NCBI GenBank assembly: GCA_934662925.1
Contig: CAKUKL010000023.1
Span: 1 to 12,382, forward strand
From: an uncultured Oscillospiraceae bacterium
GTDB lineage: Bacteria; Bacillota; Clostridia; Oscillospirales; Oscillospiraceae
Direction: 5' to 3'
DNA length: 12,382 nucleotides
Shown: in pieces, positions 1 to 5,993 of the stretch
How positions within the stretch are numbered: position 1 is the stretch's first letter
Layout of the letters: each line of letters opens with the position of its first letter
Notes under the pieces: model-generated
The model's input: only the letters and a program-made list of their open reading frames with translations
The model's database searches: none
What the model was told of the DNA's origin: nothing
Position numbers and translations under genes: made by a program

Positions 1-471
1 CCCCTGTACCGCGGCCAGCACGCCGTAGGTCAGGAAGCCCTCCTGCTCCGCCGTTCCGCCGTCGGCAAGGATCGTCTCCAGCTGCCCGCCGATGTAGTCG
101 CCGCCCCCGGGGGTCAGCTCCATGTCGTCGCCGGTCTGGACCAGCTGCACCGAGTAGTCCCCCGCCTCATAGAGGCAGGCGTGGGGCAGCTCCGCCCCCC
201 GGTCCACTCCGTCCAGCACCGTATACCGCCGGCAGGCGGCGCAGACGCCCACGGCCTGCGCCAGCTCCGGCGACGGCGTCACGGAGCCGTCAAACTCCAT
301 GGACAGCAGCCCCCGCTTCGCCAGCGATTCCTCCGCCGTCTGCCGGGCCATGGCGATGCCGCCGGAGTCCAGCCCGAAGAAGGGGTCCCGTATGCCGTAG
401 AGGACGCCCGCGCCCAGCGCGGCCGCCGTCACGGCAAATTCCCGCGCGCTCAGTTTTACCTTTTCATCCAT
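1..471 (-). CDS. Probable EspG/DUF5081-like type VII secretion-associated protein, N-terminal part
   Basis: This is an open frame of 157 codons starting MDEKVKLSAREF, cut by the left window edge. The ATG lies 10 bp after the essC stop, and its SD-like AGGTGA (477-482) overlaps that stop codon, so the two genes are probably translated together. The N-terminus has the pattern of EspG-like proteins: a short helix with 'LSAREF', a run of small residues, a helix rich in Ala and Glu, then 'LAKRGLLSMEFDGSV' followed by 'SPELAQAVGVCAACRR'. In ESX systems EspG-type proteins are cytosolic and bind secreted substrates near the EssC/EccC motor; a similar chaperone role is inferred here from the pattern and position. 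No signal peptide or membrane segment is seen in the visible part. Two cysteines (CAAC) lie close together near residue 73. The family call is tentative; a lineage-specific protein of unknown function remains possible. Confidence 0.5.
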   Translation of the reverse strand, partial: MDEKVKLSAREFAVTAAALGAGVLYGIRDPFFGLDSGGIAMARQTAEESLAKRGLLSMEFDGSVTPSPELAQAVGVCAACRRYTVLDGVDRGAELPHACLYEAGDYSVQLVQTGDDMELTPGGGDYIGGQLETILADGGTAEQEGFLTYGVLAAVQG

Positions 472-481
472 ATCTGTCACC

Positions 482-3400
482 TCACTCCTGAACTGTCTTT
501 ATGAACACGACGCTTCCCTCGTCAAGGAAGGCCGATTCCTGCCGGCCCATCTGCGCGCCGGACTCGCTGTAGCTCAGCTCCGTCTGGAACACGCCGTGGG
601 ACTGCACGCTGCCGCCGTACAGCAGGGCCGCGGCCTGCGTGACCAGCTTCATGGCCAGCATATCGCCGCCGTGGTACAGCGTGCCGATGTTATGGGCGGT
701 GTCCGCCGCGGCGAGGACCACATTCAGCCCCGTGCCCAGCGCTACGATGCTCACAAGGCGGCGCACCGTCTCGTCGCTGACCTGATGGAAGCAGTCCAGC
801 AGGCCGTCCACAAACACCAGAATGTACGGGTCCTCCGCCTCGTCAAGGCGGCCGCCCGCCGCCCGGTTTTTCCGGTCCTGAAGCATGGGCATGAGGTCGG
901 CAACGCCCTGCTCGAACTGCGCGGCGTCCTGTTCTCCTCTGTAGGCCACGGTACGGACGGGGCGGAGCTTTTCCGTCATCTGCCGGTACAGGGCCGCCGT
1001 CACGCCGGCGGCGGGCTCTACCGCGGAGACGAGCAGGAACTGCCTGCGGCGGAGATCCAGCGTCACCGGGGTTACATTCTCCCGCTCAAAGCCGAGGAAG
1101 ATGTCCCCCGTGGCATGGTCCGCCGACCGTACCACATCGGGCAGCACCGGGATGGGCGCCGGACGCGCTCCCGTCCACTTCTGGTTCATGAGGGCGGCCA
1201 GCGCCCGGATGGCGGAGGCCCGGATGTTCTCCGTCTGCCCGTCGGCGGGGAGGGCCGCCTGGAATTCCAGCGGCGGCGCGCCCCGCACAAGGCCCCGGCC
1301 GGGATGGTTCTCCGGCTCCAGCCCGCCGGTGCTGCCCACGATGGCGGCGTAGTCGCTCTTTTCCGTCATGCGCAGGGCCACGGAGTTTTTGATGTTCTGG
1401 CTCACCCGGTAGTTGATGCCGTTCTGGGTGTTGGCCGTGGCCACAAGGTACATTCCGCAGCCCGCGCCGTCCCGGACCAGCGTCTGGAAGAAGTTGTCCA
1501 GCCCGGGGTAAAGGTCGAGGACCGGGGCGAAGTTGTCCAGAATGAGCACGATGTACGGCAGGCTCTCCCCCGCCGCCTCCCGGTAGGAGGCGATGCTCAC
1601 AAGGCCCATGTCGGCGATGAGCTTTTTCCGCCGGGCAAGCTCGGCGGAAAGCATGGCCGTCAGCTTGTTGATCCGCTCGTCGTCGCCGCTGACCGCCGCG
1701 CCGCCCACCTGGGGCAGGTCCCGGAACAGGTTCAGGCTGCCGCCGCCGAAGTCCATCAGGTACAGGTTGACCTGCTCCGGCGTATAGGACAGGGCGGTGG
1801 ACATGATGAGGGTGTGGAGCAGGGTGGTCTTGCCGCTGCCCGGCGCGCCGTAGACGGCGATGTGCCCCTCCTCCTGGAAGTTGAAATACAGCGGGTACTG
1901 GGACTGGGAGCGGGGATCGTCCAGCATGCCCACGGCGGGGGCCAGCTGCCGCGGGCTCTCGTCCCACTTTTCGCCGTCGAAGGCCACGCTGAGCACGTCC
2001 CGGAGGGACACGGTGTCCGGCAGCTTGGACGTCCAGATGGCCCGGGCCCGGTCGGTGCCGGTCCTGCGGGCGTAAGCGTCCAGATACTCCACCACCGCGT
2101 CGATCTCGTTCTTTTCCGAGCGGTAGCCGGTGGTCTTATCCGGCTCGTAGGAGATGCGCCGCCCGTACAGGTCCACCACGGACACCTTGGTGGACCGCTG
2201 AAGGCTCAGGGCCCGGTAGGGGTTGTAGGGTGCGCCGCTCCAGAAGGACTGGATCTCCTCGTACACCTCGTCCTCACCCACCTGCACGAAGGCCCGGCCC
2301 GGGTTGGTGATCTTGGCCGCGTCCGGGTGGTGGAGCATCTCCCGGCTGTCGGCGGAGTTGGCCACCTTGAGGCACCAGCGGAAGCGGGTGTTGGCGTTCA
2401 TCTTGTCGTCCACCACGTTGGCGGGCTTCTGGGTGAGCAGCACCATATGCACGCCCAGCGTCCGGCCGATGGCGAACACGCTGTTCACCGCCTGCATGAA
2501 GTCGGGGAAGCGCTGCTTGAACTCCGCGAACTCGTCGATGACCACGAAGAGGTAGGGCAGCGGCTCCTCCGCCCGGCCCTCCCGGAGCAGCTTGCGGTAG
2601 GCGGAGATATTGCTCACCTGATATTTGTCCAGCAGGGCCTTCCGCCGGGTCAGCTCGTTTTCCAGCGCGATGAGGTTCCGGCCGATGCTGGTGTCCAGAT
2701 CGGAGATGGTGCCCGCCAGATGGGGCAGGTTCTTGAAGGGGAGCAGCAGGCCTGTGCCCTTGAAGTCGATGAGCACGAAGGACACGGCGCTGGGCGGGAA
2801 GCGCACCGCCATGGACAGGATCCACGACTGGACCATCTCCGACTTGCCGGAGCCGGTCATACCGGCCACAAGGCCATGGGGGCCGTGAGCCTTTTCGTGG
2901 ATGTTGAAGTAAAAGGGCTTGCCGTCGCTCCGGATGCCGATGGGGACGGCCATGCTCTTTTCCGGCTGGGGGTCCTTCCAGTTTTCCTCCAGCGCCAGCG
3001 CCTCCGGCGTCTCCGCCCGCAGGCCCTGCAGGAAGGAGATGCTGGTGGGAAGGCTGCCGCCCCGTCCGCTGAGTTCCACCCGCACGGGAGCCAGCTTCCG
3101 GGCGTACTGCTCGTAGGACTCCTCCGGGACGGTGTCCAGCGTGAAGGTCTGCCGGGCGGAGGCCCGGTCCTTTTCGTAAAATACGTTCTTGTGCCCCAGC
3201 TCGGCCACGTAGTAGCACTCCTTGGGGAGGTTATCCATCCGGTCCAGCAGGAAGATAGCCCCCGCGCCGATGGTCGGGTCGCAGGCGCTGATCTTCCGGA
3301 GGATGGGGCTGCCCGCCGCCGGAGCCAGCGAGGCGCAGATAAAGAGGTAGAAGGGCCGGTGGGCCATCGGAGCGCCGTACTCACTCTTCTCGTTTTCCAG

Positions 3401-4924
3401 AATACGCTGGTTGAGGATGTCGTCCAGCTGGCCCAGCACCTTCCCGGCCTGAGCCGGGCTGTCCACAATGTACCGCAGCTGCCGAGCATCGTCGTACACG
3501 TGGGGGAGCCACCGGACGAATTCCCAGTCCTCCCGCTCCTCCGGGCGGCAGATCACCACGATGCGCAGGTCGTCGTAGCTGTGCAGGGCGCTGGCCTCCA
3601 CCACCAGCTCCCGGCCCAGCGCCACGCACTTGTCCCGGTCGCCGATGATGCCGCAGGCGGGGTGCCGCCCGAAGTCCATGACGATGGGGCAGTCCGTCAC
3701 CTCGCGGAAGCGCTCCGCGATCTCCTCCGGCTGGAGCTCCAGCGGGTCGGCGTCCTCGATGGTCAGCGCCCGCTTGGGCGCCCGGACGGAAAAGGCCGCG
3801 GGCACCGTGCCCTGCCCCAACCGCAGCGTCATAAAATCCGGGTCCCGGAGCCTGCGGGCCCACAGGGTGCGGGCCGGGCCGTCCGCCAGCTTCATGCAGG
3901 CGGCCACCGGGGGGTTATCCTCCGTGAGGATCTTCCGCTGCGCGCGCTCCATCCGCTCCAGCCTGCCGACCTGCTCCTCCAGATAGTCGCCGTATTTGTC
4001 CAGCCGGGCCTGTTCGCTGTTGGCGTATTTTTTCTTCTCGCCCTTGTAGCGCACCACGGCCATGATCACGCCCACCAGCGCCATGGGGGCGCTGAAGTAC
4101 AGCGTGCCCATCACGCCGGTGACGAACACGCAGATGATCACCATGATGCTCACGGAGATGAGGGGCGTCACCAGAACGCTGGCCCAGCTGATCTGGGGCT
4201 TGCCGCCCAGCCGGGGCGGCGCCTGAAGCTCCACCGCGTCGTCCGGCAGCTCCTCCCGGAGCCGGGGGGACTGGCGGAAATAGTAGGGGTATGGGTCGTC
4301 GATGCTGTCCACGCCAACGTCCTTTTCCTCCGGGCGGACGTCGGAGCGGACCTTTCCGTCGTAGCAGACGGTGAGCATGTCGCCCACCAGCAGGATGCGG
4401 CAGAAGCCGATCAGCAGCTCGCTGTCCGCCTCGAGCCGTCCGCCGGTGCTCCGAGATCCGTTGAGAAACGTGCCGTTGGCGCTGCCCAGATCCTCGAACT
4501 CCCAGCCGTCCATGTCCCGGACAAGGCGCAGGTGCCGCCCGGACACCTGACGGCAGCTCACGGTCACGTCGCAGCCGCCGCTGCGGCCGATGACGATCTC
4601 GTCCCGTCCCGTCAGGTCGATGACCCGGCCCATGTCCGGCCCCGTCCGGTACACCGCCAGCGCGGTGCGGCTGTCCTCGTCGAGGACGCACACCGTCTCG
4701 AAGGGGATCTCCCCCTGTGCCAGCCGCAGCGTCTCCTCCGGGGCCTTTTTCAGCCCCGTTATGTACCAACCGCTCTCGTCCGCCGTGATGGAAATGGGCT
4801 TTTTCTGCCGGAGGCCGTCCGCCCGGACGCCGCATTTCTCCCCGCGGCCCACGGTGCAGCTCTGCCCCGGCGCAAGCTCTGTCTCCAGAATGCCGTCGCC
4901 CCAGTACGCTCTGAGCAAATACAT
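482..4924 (-). CDS. essC: EssC-type type VII secretion ATPase (FHA-TM-FtsK/SpoIIIE)
   Basis: This 1480-residue protein is the motor ATPase of Firmicutes type VII (ESX/WXG100) secretion; S. aureus EssC is about the same length. Residues 1-95 form a degenerate FHA-like domain. A second FHA domain at about 108-170 has VIGR (111), SGRH (128) and SANGTFLNG (148). Two membrane segments lie at about 248-270 and 272-292, followed by a basic, charged stretch (GEKKKY). The cytosolic ATPase domains follow. D1 has Walker A GMTGSGKS (688-695) and Walker B VVIDE (794-798). D2 has GAPGSGKT (1026-1033) and a Walker B ending in LDN (1130-1131), with Asn in place of the catalytic Glu. D3 has lost its P-loop (around 1300-1311, SAVEPAAGVTAA) but keeps a VFVDG strand. 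D2 and D3 degeneracy is usual for EssC. The ATG follows an SD-like GGTGG (4932-4936) by 7 nt. It sits 18 bp after the xre-type gene, in one operon. The call is very secure. Confidence 0.96.
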   Translation of the reverse strand: MYLLRAYWGDGILETELAPGQSCTVGRGEKCGVRADGLRQKKPISITADESGWYITGLKKAPEETLRLAQGEIPFETVCVLDEDSRTALAVYRTGPDMGRVIDLTGRDEIVIGRSGGCDVTVSCRQVSGRHLRLVRDMDGWEFEDLGSANGTFLNGSRSTGGRLEADSELLIGFCRILLVGDMLTVCYDGKVRSDVRPEEKDVGVDSIDDPYPYYFRQSPRLREELPDDAVELQAPPRLGGKPQISWASVLVTPLISVSIMVIICVFVTGVMGTLYFSAPMALVGVIMAVVRYKGEKKKYANSEQARLDKYGDYLEEQVGRLERMERAQRKILTEDNPPVAACMKLADGPARTLWARRLRDPDFMTLRLGQGTVPAAFSVRAPKRALTIEDADPLELQPEEIAERFREVTDCPIVMDFGRHPACGIIGDRDKCVALGRELVVEASALHSYDDLRIVVICRPEEREDWEFVRWLPHVYDDARQLRYIVDSPAQAGKVLGQLDDILNQRILENEKSEYGAPMAHRPFYLFICASLAPAAGSPILRKISACDPTIGAGAIFLLDRMDNLPKECYYVAELGHKNVFYEKDRASARQTFTLDTVPEESYEQYARKLAPVRVELSGRGGSLPTSISFLQGLRAETPEALALEENWKDPQPEKSMAVPIGIRSDGKPFYFNIHEKAHGPHGLVAGMTGSGKSEMVQSWILSMAVRFPPSAVSFVLIDFKGTGLLLPFKNLPHLAGTISDLDTSIGRNLIALENELTRRKALLDKYQVSNISAYRKLLREGRAEEPLPYLFVVIDEFAEFKQRFPDFMQAVNSVFAIGRTLGVHMVLLTQKPANVVDDKMNANTRFRWCLKVANSADSREMLHHPDAAKITNPGRAFVQVGEDEVYEEIQSFWSGAPYNPYRALSLQRSTKVSVVDLYGRRISYEPDKTTGYRSEKNEIDAVVEYLDAYARRTGTDRARAIWTSKLPDTVSLRDVLSVAFDGEKWDESPRQLAPAVGMLDDPRSQSQYPLYFNFQEEGHIAVYGAPGSGKTTLLHTLIMSTALSYTPEQVNLYLMDFGGGSLNLFRDLPQVGGAAVSGDDERINKLTAMLSAELARRKKLIADMGLVSIASYREAAGESLPYIVLILDNFAPVLDLYPGLDNFFQTLVRDGAGCGMYLVATANTQNGINYRVSQNIKNSVALRMTEKSDYAAIVGSTGGLEPENHPGRGLVRGAPPLEFQAALPADGQTENIRASAIRALAALMNQKWTGARPAPIPVLPDVVRSADHATGDIFLGFERENVTPVTLDLRRRQFLLVSAVEPAAGVTAALYRQMTEKLRPVRTVAYRGEQDAAQFEQGVADLMPMLQDRKNRAAGGRLDEAEDPYILVFVDGLLDCFHQVSDETVRRLVSIVALGTGLNVVLAAADTAHNIGTLYHGGDMLAMKLVTQAAALLYGGSVQSHGVFQTELSYSESGAQMGRQESAFLDEGSVVFIKTVQE

Positions 4925-4942
4925 CTCTCCACCACCAAACGA

Positions 4943-5254
4943 TTATTTCAATCTGGACAGGTCCGTAATGGTAAACAGGTCCGCAAGCTCATCGGTGTAG
5001 ATGCCCAGCTCCGTGAGCAGCGGCTTCGTCTCCCCGTTCTGCATGAACAGGAACAGTAGGGACAAAAACCCCGACCAGGACAGGGGGCGGGCCTTGTTCT
5101 CCGCCGCCGAGATCGTCTGCCGGGTCACGCCGATGATCTCGGCCAGCTCCGTCTGGCTCAGCCCCAGCTTCGCGCGCAGCATGGGGAGATTTTCCGCCAT
5201 TCTTACCGTGTACTTTTCCCGGTCCGGACCGGCGAGCCCCATCATATGCTTCAA
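4943..5254 (-). CDS. XRE-family helix-turn-helix regulator, first gene of the essC operon
   Basis: This is a small DNA-binding protein of 103 residues from a TTG start. The TTG at 5254 stands 7 nt after a strong AGGAGGG, whereas the next ATG codons (KHMM) would be about 16 nt away and the upstream ATG (5296) lacks an SD. Residues about 23-58 form an XRE/Cro-type helix-turn-helix: 'LRAKLGLSQTELAEIIGVTR' followed by 'QTISAAE'. The remainder (about 58-103) is a hydrophobic helix 'WSGFLSLLFLF' and an acidic helix pair ending 'TDELADLFTITDLSRLK', a C-terminal extension probably used for dimerisation. It is the first gene on the leftward transcript and ends 18 bp before essC, so it most likely regulates its own operon, and perhaps the divergent one. 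No ligand domain or sensor is visible. The HTH assignment is firm; its target is inference. Confidence 0.88.
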   Translation of the reverse strand: MKHMMGLAGPDREKYTVRMAENLPMLRAKLGLSQTELAEIIGVTRQTISAAENKARPLSWSGFLSLLFLFMQNGETKPLLTELGIYTDELADLFTITDLSRLK

Positions 5255-5261
5255 TGCAGAT

Positions 5262-5268
5262 CCCTCCT
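5262..5268 (-). promoter_or_regulatory. Shine-Dalgarno site that fixes the TTG start of the xre-type gene
   Basis: The minus-strand AGGAGGG is a near-perfect SD sequence, followed by the 7-nt spacer ATCTGCA and then TTG. This spacing is ideal for TTG at 5254 and poor for the two ATG codons that follow. Confidence 0.75.
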
Positions 5269-5301
5269 CGCACTTCGTAAAAAGAATACTTACCACGGGG
5301 A

Positions 5302-5329
5302 AATGTAATATTTTTTGTCACGACATCAA
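5302..5329 (-). promoter_or_regulatory. Candidate sigma-A-like promoter for the xre-essC operon
   Basis: On the minus strand TTGATG (5324-5329) and TACATT (5302-5307) are 16 bp apart. Each matches the -35 and -10 consensus at 4 of 6 positions. The predicted leader would be about 40-45 nt before the TTG start, with the SD near its end. The match is modest and other placements in this AT-rich stretch are possible. Confidence 0.3.
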
Positions 5330-5330
5330 T

Positions 5331-5339
5331 GTATCATAC
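5331..5339. promoter_or_regulatory. Short palindrome GTATCATAC, possible operator
   Basis: GTAT-C-ATAC is a perfect 9-bp palindrome just upstream of the candidate leftward -35. With one extra T it extends towards CAA...TTG on either side. A one-mismatch relative, GTATCTTAC, occurs at 5631-5639 directly before the rightward SD, and a shared ATACTT-CC string recurs at 5286-5294. Such sites could bind the neighbouring XRE-type regulator, but short AT-rich palindromes arise by chance. Confidence 0.2.
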
Positions 5340-5420
5340 TTGCCCCCGCAACGCAATACCTTTTTCAAATTTTTCCTACCAAATTTCATTTATTTTTCAG
5401 GCCACGCACCCCACGATGTT

Positions 5421-5436
5421 TTGTACCATTATCTTT
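5421..5436. repeat. 16-bp imperfect direct repeat, copy 1
   Basis: TTGTACCA-TTA-TCTTT on the + strand matches copy 2 (5501-5516) at 13 of 16 positions, with the mismatches confined to the 3-nt centre. Read on the minus strand it is AAAGATAATGGTACAA, which contains an extended -10-like TGGTACAAA. It lies just outside the hairpin at 5444-5483. Confidence 0.5.
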
Positions 5437-5443
5437 GAAACAA

Positions 5444-5483
5444 AAAAGGGCATCGCGCGATGTGCTCCGCAGGATGCCCTTTT
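5444..5483 (-). terminator. Rho-independent terminator-like hairpin (stronger on the minus strand)
   Basis: The arms AAAAGGGCATC (5444-5454) and GATGCCCTTTT (5473-5483) are perfectly complementary over 11 bp around an 18-nt loop. On the minus strand the GC stem is followed by a run of six T (TTTTTTG). On the plus strand only four T follow (TTTTC), so it could act in both directions but better leftward. It sits oddly: between two divergent operons, with no minus-strand gene upstream of it. It may be an attenuator in the leader of the xre-essC operon, the end of a short RNA, or an insulator against antisense read-through. Confidence 0.6.
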
Positions 5484-5500
5484 CTATATAGCTGCCGCCA

Positions 5501-5516
5501 TTGTACCAGATTCTTT
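5501..5516. repeat. 16-bp imperfect direct repeat, copy 2
   Basis: TTGTACCA-GAT-TCTTT on the + strand is the partner of the copy at 5421-5436, exactly 80 bp away. On the minus strand it reads AAAGAATCTGGTACAA and continues to T, giving TGGTACAAT, a good extended -10 element (hexamer at 5500-5505). No clear -35 is seen 17 bp upstream (TGGATT). It is either a promoter for a short leader ending in the adjacent hairpin or one of a pair of operator sites. Confidence 0.45.
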
Positions 5517-5642
5517 TTCCAAAATCCATTACTTCATTTCACCCGGAAGTGCCGTAATTATGACAGCGCGGCGGCATGTGAATATTGAAAATATCCCCAG
5601 CAAAAAACGTATCCTCATAAAGCATTCACAGTATCTTACCGG

Positions 5643-5648
5643 GGAGGG
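5643..5648 (+). promoter_or_regulatory. Shine-Dalgarno site of the rightward operon
   Basis: GGAGGG stands 7 nt before the ATG at 5656. It is the main evidence that the small frame-broken gene is a real translated gene and not chance open frame. Confidence 0.7.
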
Positions 5649-5655
5649 CGGAAAC

Positions 5656-5993
5656 ATGACCGCAACCTATCAGATCGTCCCGGAAAGCCCCATGGGCGAG
5701 CGCCGGGGCGCCCTGTTCCTCAGCAGGGAGGGGCCGCAGCTGCACGGAATGCTGTCGCTGCTGGGCGCTTCGCCCCCCCTGTGCGCGGCACACCCGTGGG
5801 CGACGCCGCGCGCCTGCTGCACCATATGCGCACCGCCGTCAGCGACCTCGACTGCGTCACCGAGCTGCGGCAGGCGGCGGGGACGCTCACCGGGATCACC
5901 CAAACGGGCAGAGCCCGCATGAAATTCTATGGCACAGCCGTCCCGCCGGAGCGCCGGCCGGGGGCGGAGGAAGGAGCGCACGACATTGACTGA
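5656..5993 (+). CDS. Small protein of unknown function, reading frame broken at a C7 tract
   Basis: This gene is not recognised as a named family. It starts at ATG 5656 after a good SD, MTATYQIVPESPMGERRGAL. The first frame would end at 5922 after 88 residues, but beyond codon 41 it becomes Cys/Pro/Ser/Ala-rich and non-protein-like. From the C7 run (5773-5779) onward the frame shifted by -1 is the sensible one: VRGTPVGDAARLLHHMRTAV continuing to GTLTGITQTGRARMKFYGTA and stop TGA at 5991-5993. One extra C would give a single protein of 112 residues. The MMPL gene begins inside its last codons (8-bp overlap), which supports the downstream frame. The protein looks small and soluble, with no signal peptide; alternating G-L/G-T strands suggest a beta-rich fold. 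The break could be a mutation, a phase-variable tract, ribosomal or polymerase slippage, or a sequencing error. Confidence 0.6.
5966..5976 (+). promoter_or_regulatory. Double Shine-Dalgarno site that fixes the TTG start of the MMPL gene
   Basis: GGAGGAAGGAG ends 9 nt before TTG at 5986, in frame with the transporter. An in-frame ATG at 5929 lies before this SD, has no SD of its own, and would add an Arg-rich non-native stretch. The site lies inside the end of the preceding small gene, as expected for coupled translation. Confidence 0.7.

Larger units (their letters stand above)
5255..5655. other. AT-rich divergent intergenic control region
   Basis: No convincing gene lies in these 401 bp, which are clearly AT-richer than the GC-rich coding sequence on both sides. 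An apparent open frame in it on the + strand has no codon bias or RBS and simply runs into the small gene at 5656. The region separates two divergent operons. It holds the SD and candidate promoter of the leftward operon, a terminator-like hairpin, a 16-bp imperfect direct repeat flanking that hairpin, short palindromes, and the SD of the rightward operon. These elements are listed separately. Confidence 0.8.

Noticed and set aside
596..5059. Open frame of 1487 codons on the + strand, antisense to essC
   Set aside because: It mirrors essC, is rich in His/Arg/Gly/Ala/Val with no domain, and has no SD. Long antisense frames are common in genes with high third-position GC; essC is certain from its motifs.
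5329..5655. Upstream extension of the small gene on the + strand
   Set aside because: The frame is open only because the spacer is AT-rich. It crosses the hairpin and repeats, lacks an SD, and its composition differs from the neighbouring genes.
5929..5985. ATG at 5929 as the start of the MMPL protein
   Set aside because: It precedes the strong double SD, would overlap the small gene further, and would add an Arg-rich leader unlike the family; TTG 5986 fits the SD.
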